The notes beneath the pieces are model-generated. The model searched no databases, was not told where the DNA came from, and saw only the letters and a program-made list of their open reading frames with translations. Of a DNA stretch of 6,561 nt, positions 6,379 to 6,561 are shown in pieces. Source of the stretch: Crocinitomicaceae bacterium (GTDB lineage Bacteria > Bacteroidota > Bacteroidia > Flavobacteriales_D > Crocinitomicaceae); assembly GCA_023264075.1 (NCBI GenBank), contig JALQTG010000289.1:1-6561 (forward strand). The letters are read 5' to 3'. The position numbers and the translations under genes were made by a program. Within the stretch, counting starts at the first letter, position 1, and each line of letters starts with the position of its first letter.

Positions 6379-6549
6379 TTATATTGTTCCGTTTTCAATA
6401 TGTTCTGCTTCAATCACATCAGGTGAAATTGTAGTTTTTTCTTTATCGAATTTCATCGCACTGTAAGCATCACATACACCATGACCTCCACAGCTTGCTA
6501 ATCCGAATACTACTACTGTTGCTACAAATAATTTCTTTAATGCTTTCAT
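6379..6549 (-). CDS. Small lipoprotein, 56 aa, function unknown
   Basis: A minus-strand frame from ATG at 6549 to TAA at 6379. Residues 1-20 are a textbook lipoprotein signal: MKALKK, a hydrophobic core (LFVATVVVFG), then the lipobox LASC with Cys20 as the acylated residue. The mature part is only 37 residues: GGHGVCDAYS, then a charged, mostly polar tail ending IENGTI. A second cysteine (Cys26) lies six residues after the lipid anchor. Small lipoproteins of this shape, with a signal, C-G-G and a short hydrophilic tail, are common in Bacteroidota and usually uncharacterised. It should be anchored in the envelope. The gene is convergent with accA and shares its terminator. Its promoter lies beyond the window edge, only 12 bp being visible upstream of the ATG. 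I do not recognise the family. Confidence 0.82.
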   Translation of the reverse strand: MKALKKLFVATVVVFGLASCGGHGVCDAYSAMKFDKEKTTISPDVIEAEHIENGTI

Positions 6550-6561
6550 ATCTGATGTTTT

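Noticed and set aside
1..6561. CRISPR array, tRNA/rRNA, insertion sequence or defence operon
   Set aside because: No regularly spaced repeats, tRNA-like folds, transposase motifs or defence-protein motifs are visible on either strand. The repeats seen are protein-level repeats within the T9SS-cargo gene.

Overview
The window reads as a chromosomal segment of a low-GC member of the Bacteroidota, most likely Flavobacteriales. The main evidence is a secreted protein with a type IX secretion (T9SS) C-terminal sorting domain. Starts also lack Shine-Dalgarno sequences and follow A-rich leaders, TANNTTTG-type -7 elements precede several genes, and the AccA and IspE sequences have Bacteroidota character. 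Placement below the order level is not supported by anything visible here.

Layout from left to right. Positions 1-382 hold two very small minus-strand reading frames (67-219 and 216-302, the latter open to 380) joined by an ATGA overlap. They look like the end of an accessory or decayed gene pair of unknown function. Divergent from them, 383-2008 (+) encodes a lipoprotein amidohydrolase of the YtcJ-like family with a complete metal-ligand set. Next, 2103-4361 (+) encodes a 752-residue secreted protein built from about ten FG-GAP/VCBS-type repeats plus a T9SS sorting domain. It meets ispE (4372-5178, minus) tail to tail with only 10 bp between stop codons. ispE and accA (5243-6196, +) are divergent across 64 bp that carries a -7-like element facing each way. 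accA is followed by a strong bidirectional terminator (6251-6291), which it shares with a convergent 56-residue lipoprotein gene (6379-6549, minus) lying just inside the right edge.

Functionally the window mixes two core metabolic genes with envelope or secreted proteins. The core genes are ispE (MEP isoprenoid pathway) and accA (first step of fatty-acid synthesis). The envelope set is the lipoprotein amidohydrolase, the T9SS cargo and the small lipoprotein. No sequence evidence ties these into one pathway. I see no CRISPR array, tRNA, rRNA, insertion sequence or recognisable defence system. The least explained parts are the small ORF pair at the left edge, the repeat architecture of the T9SS protein, the compact ispE/accA promoter region and the small lipoprotein.
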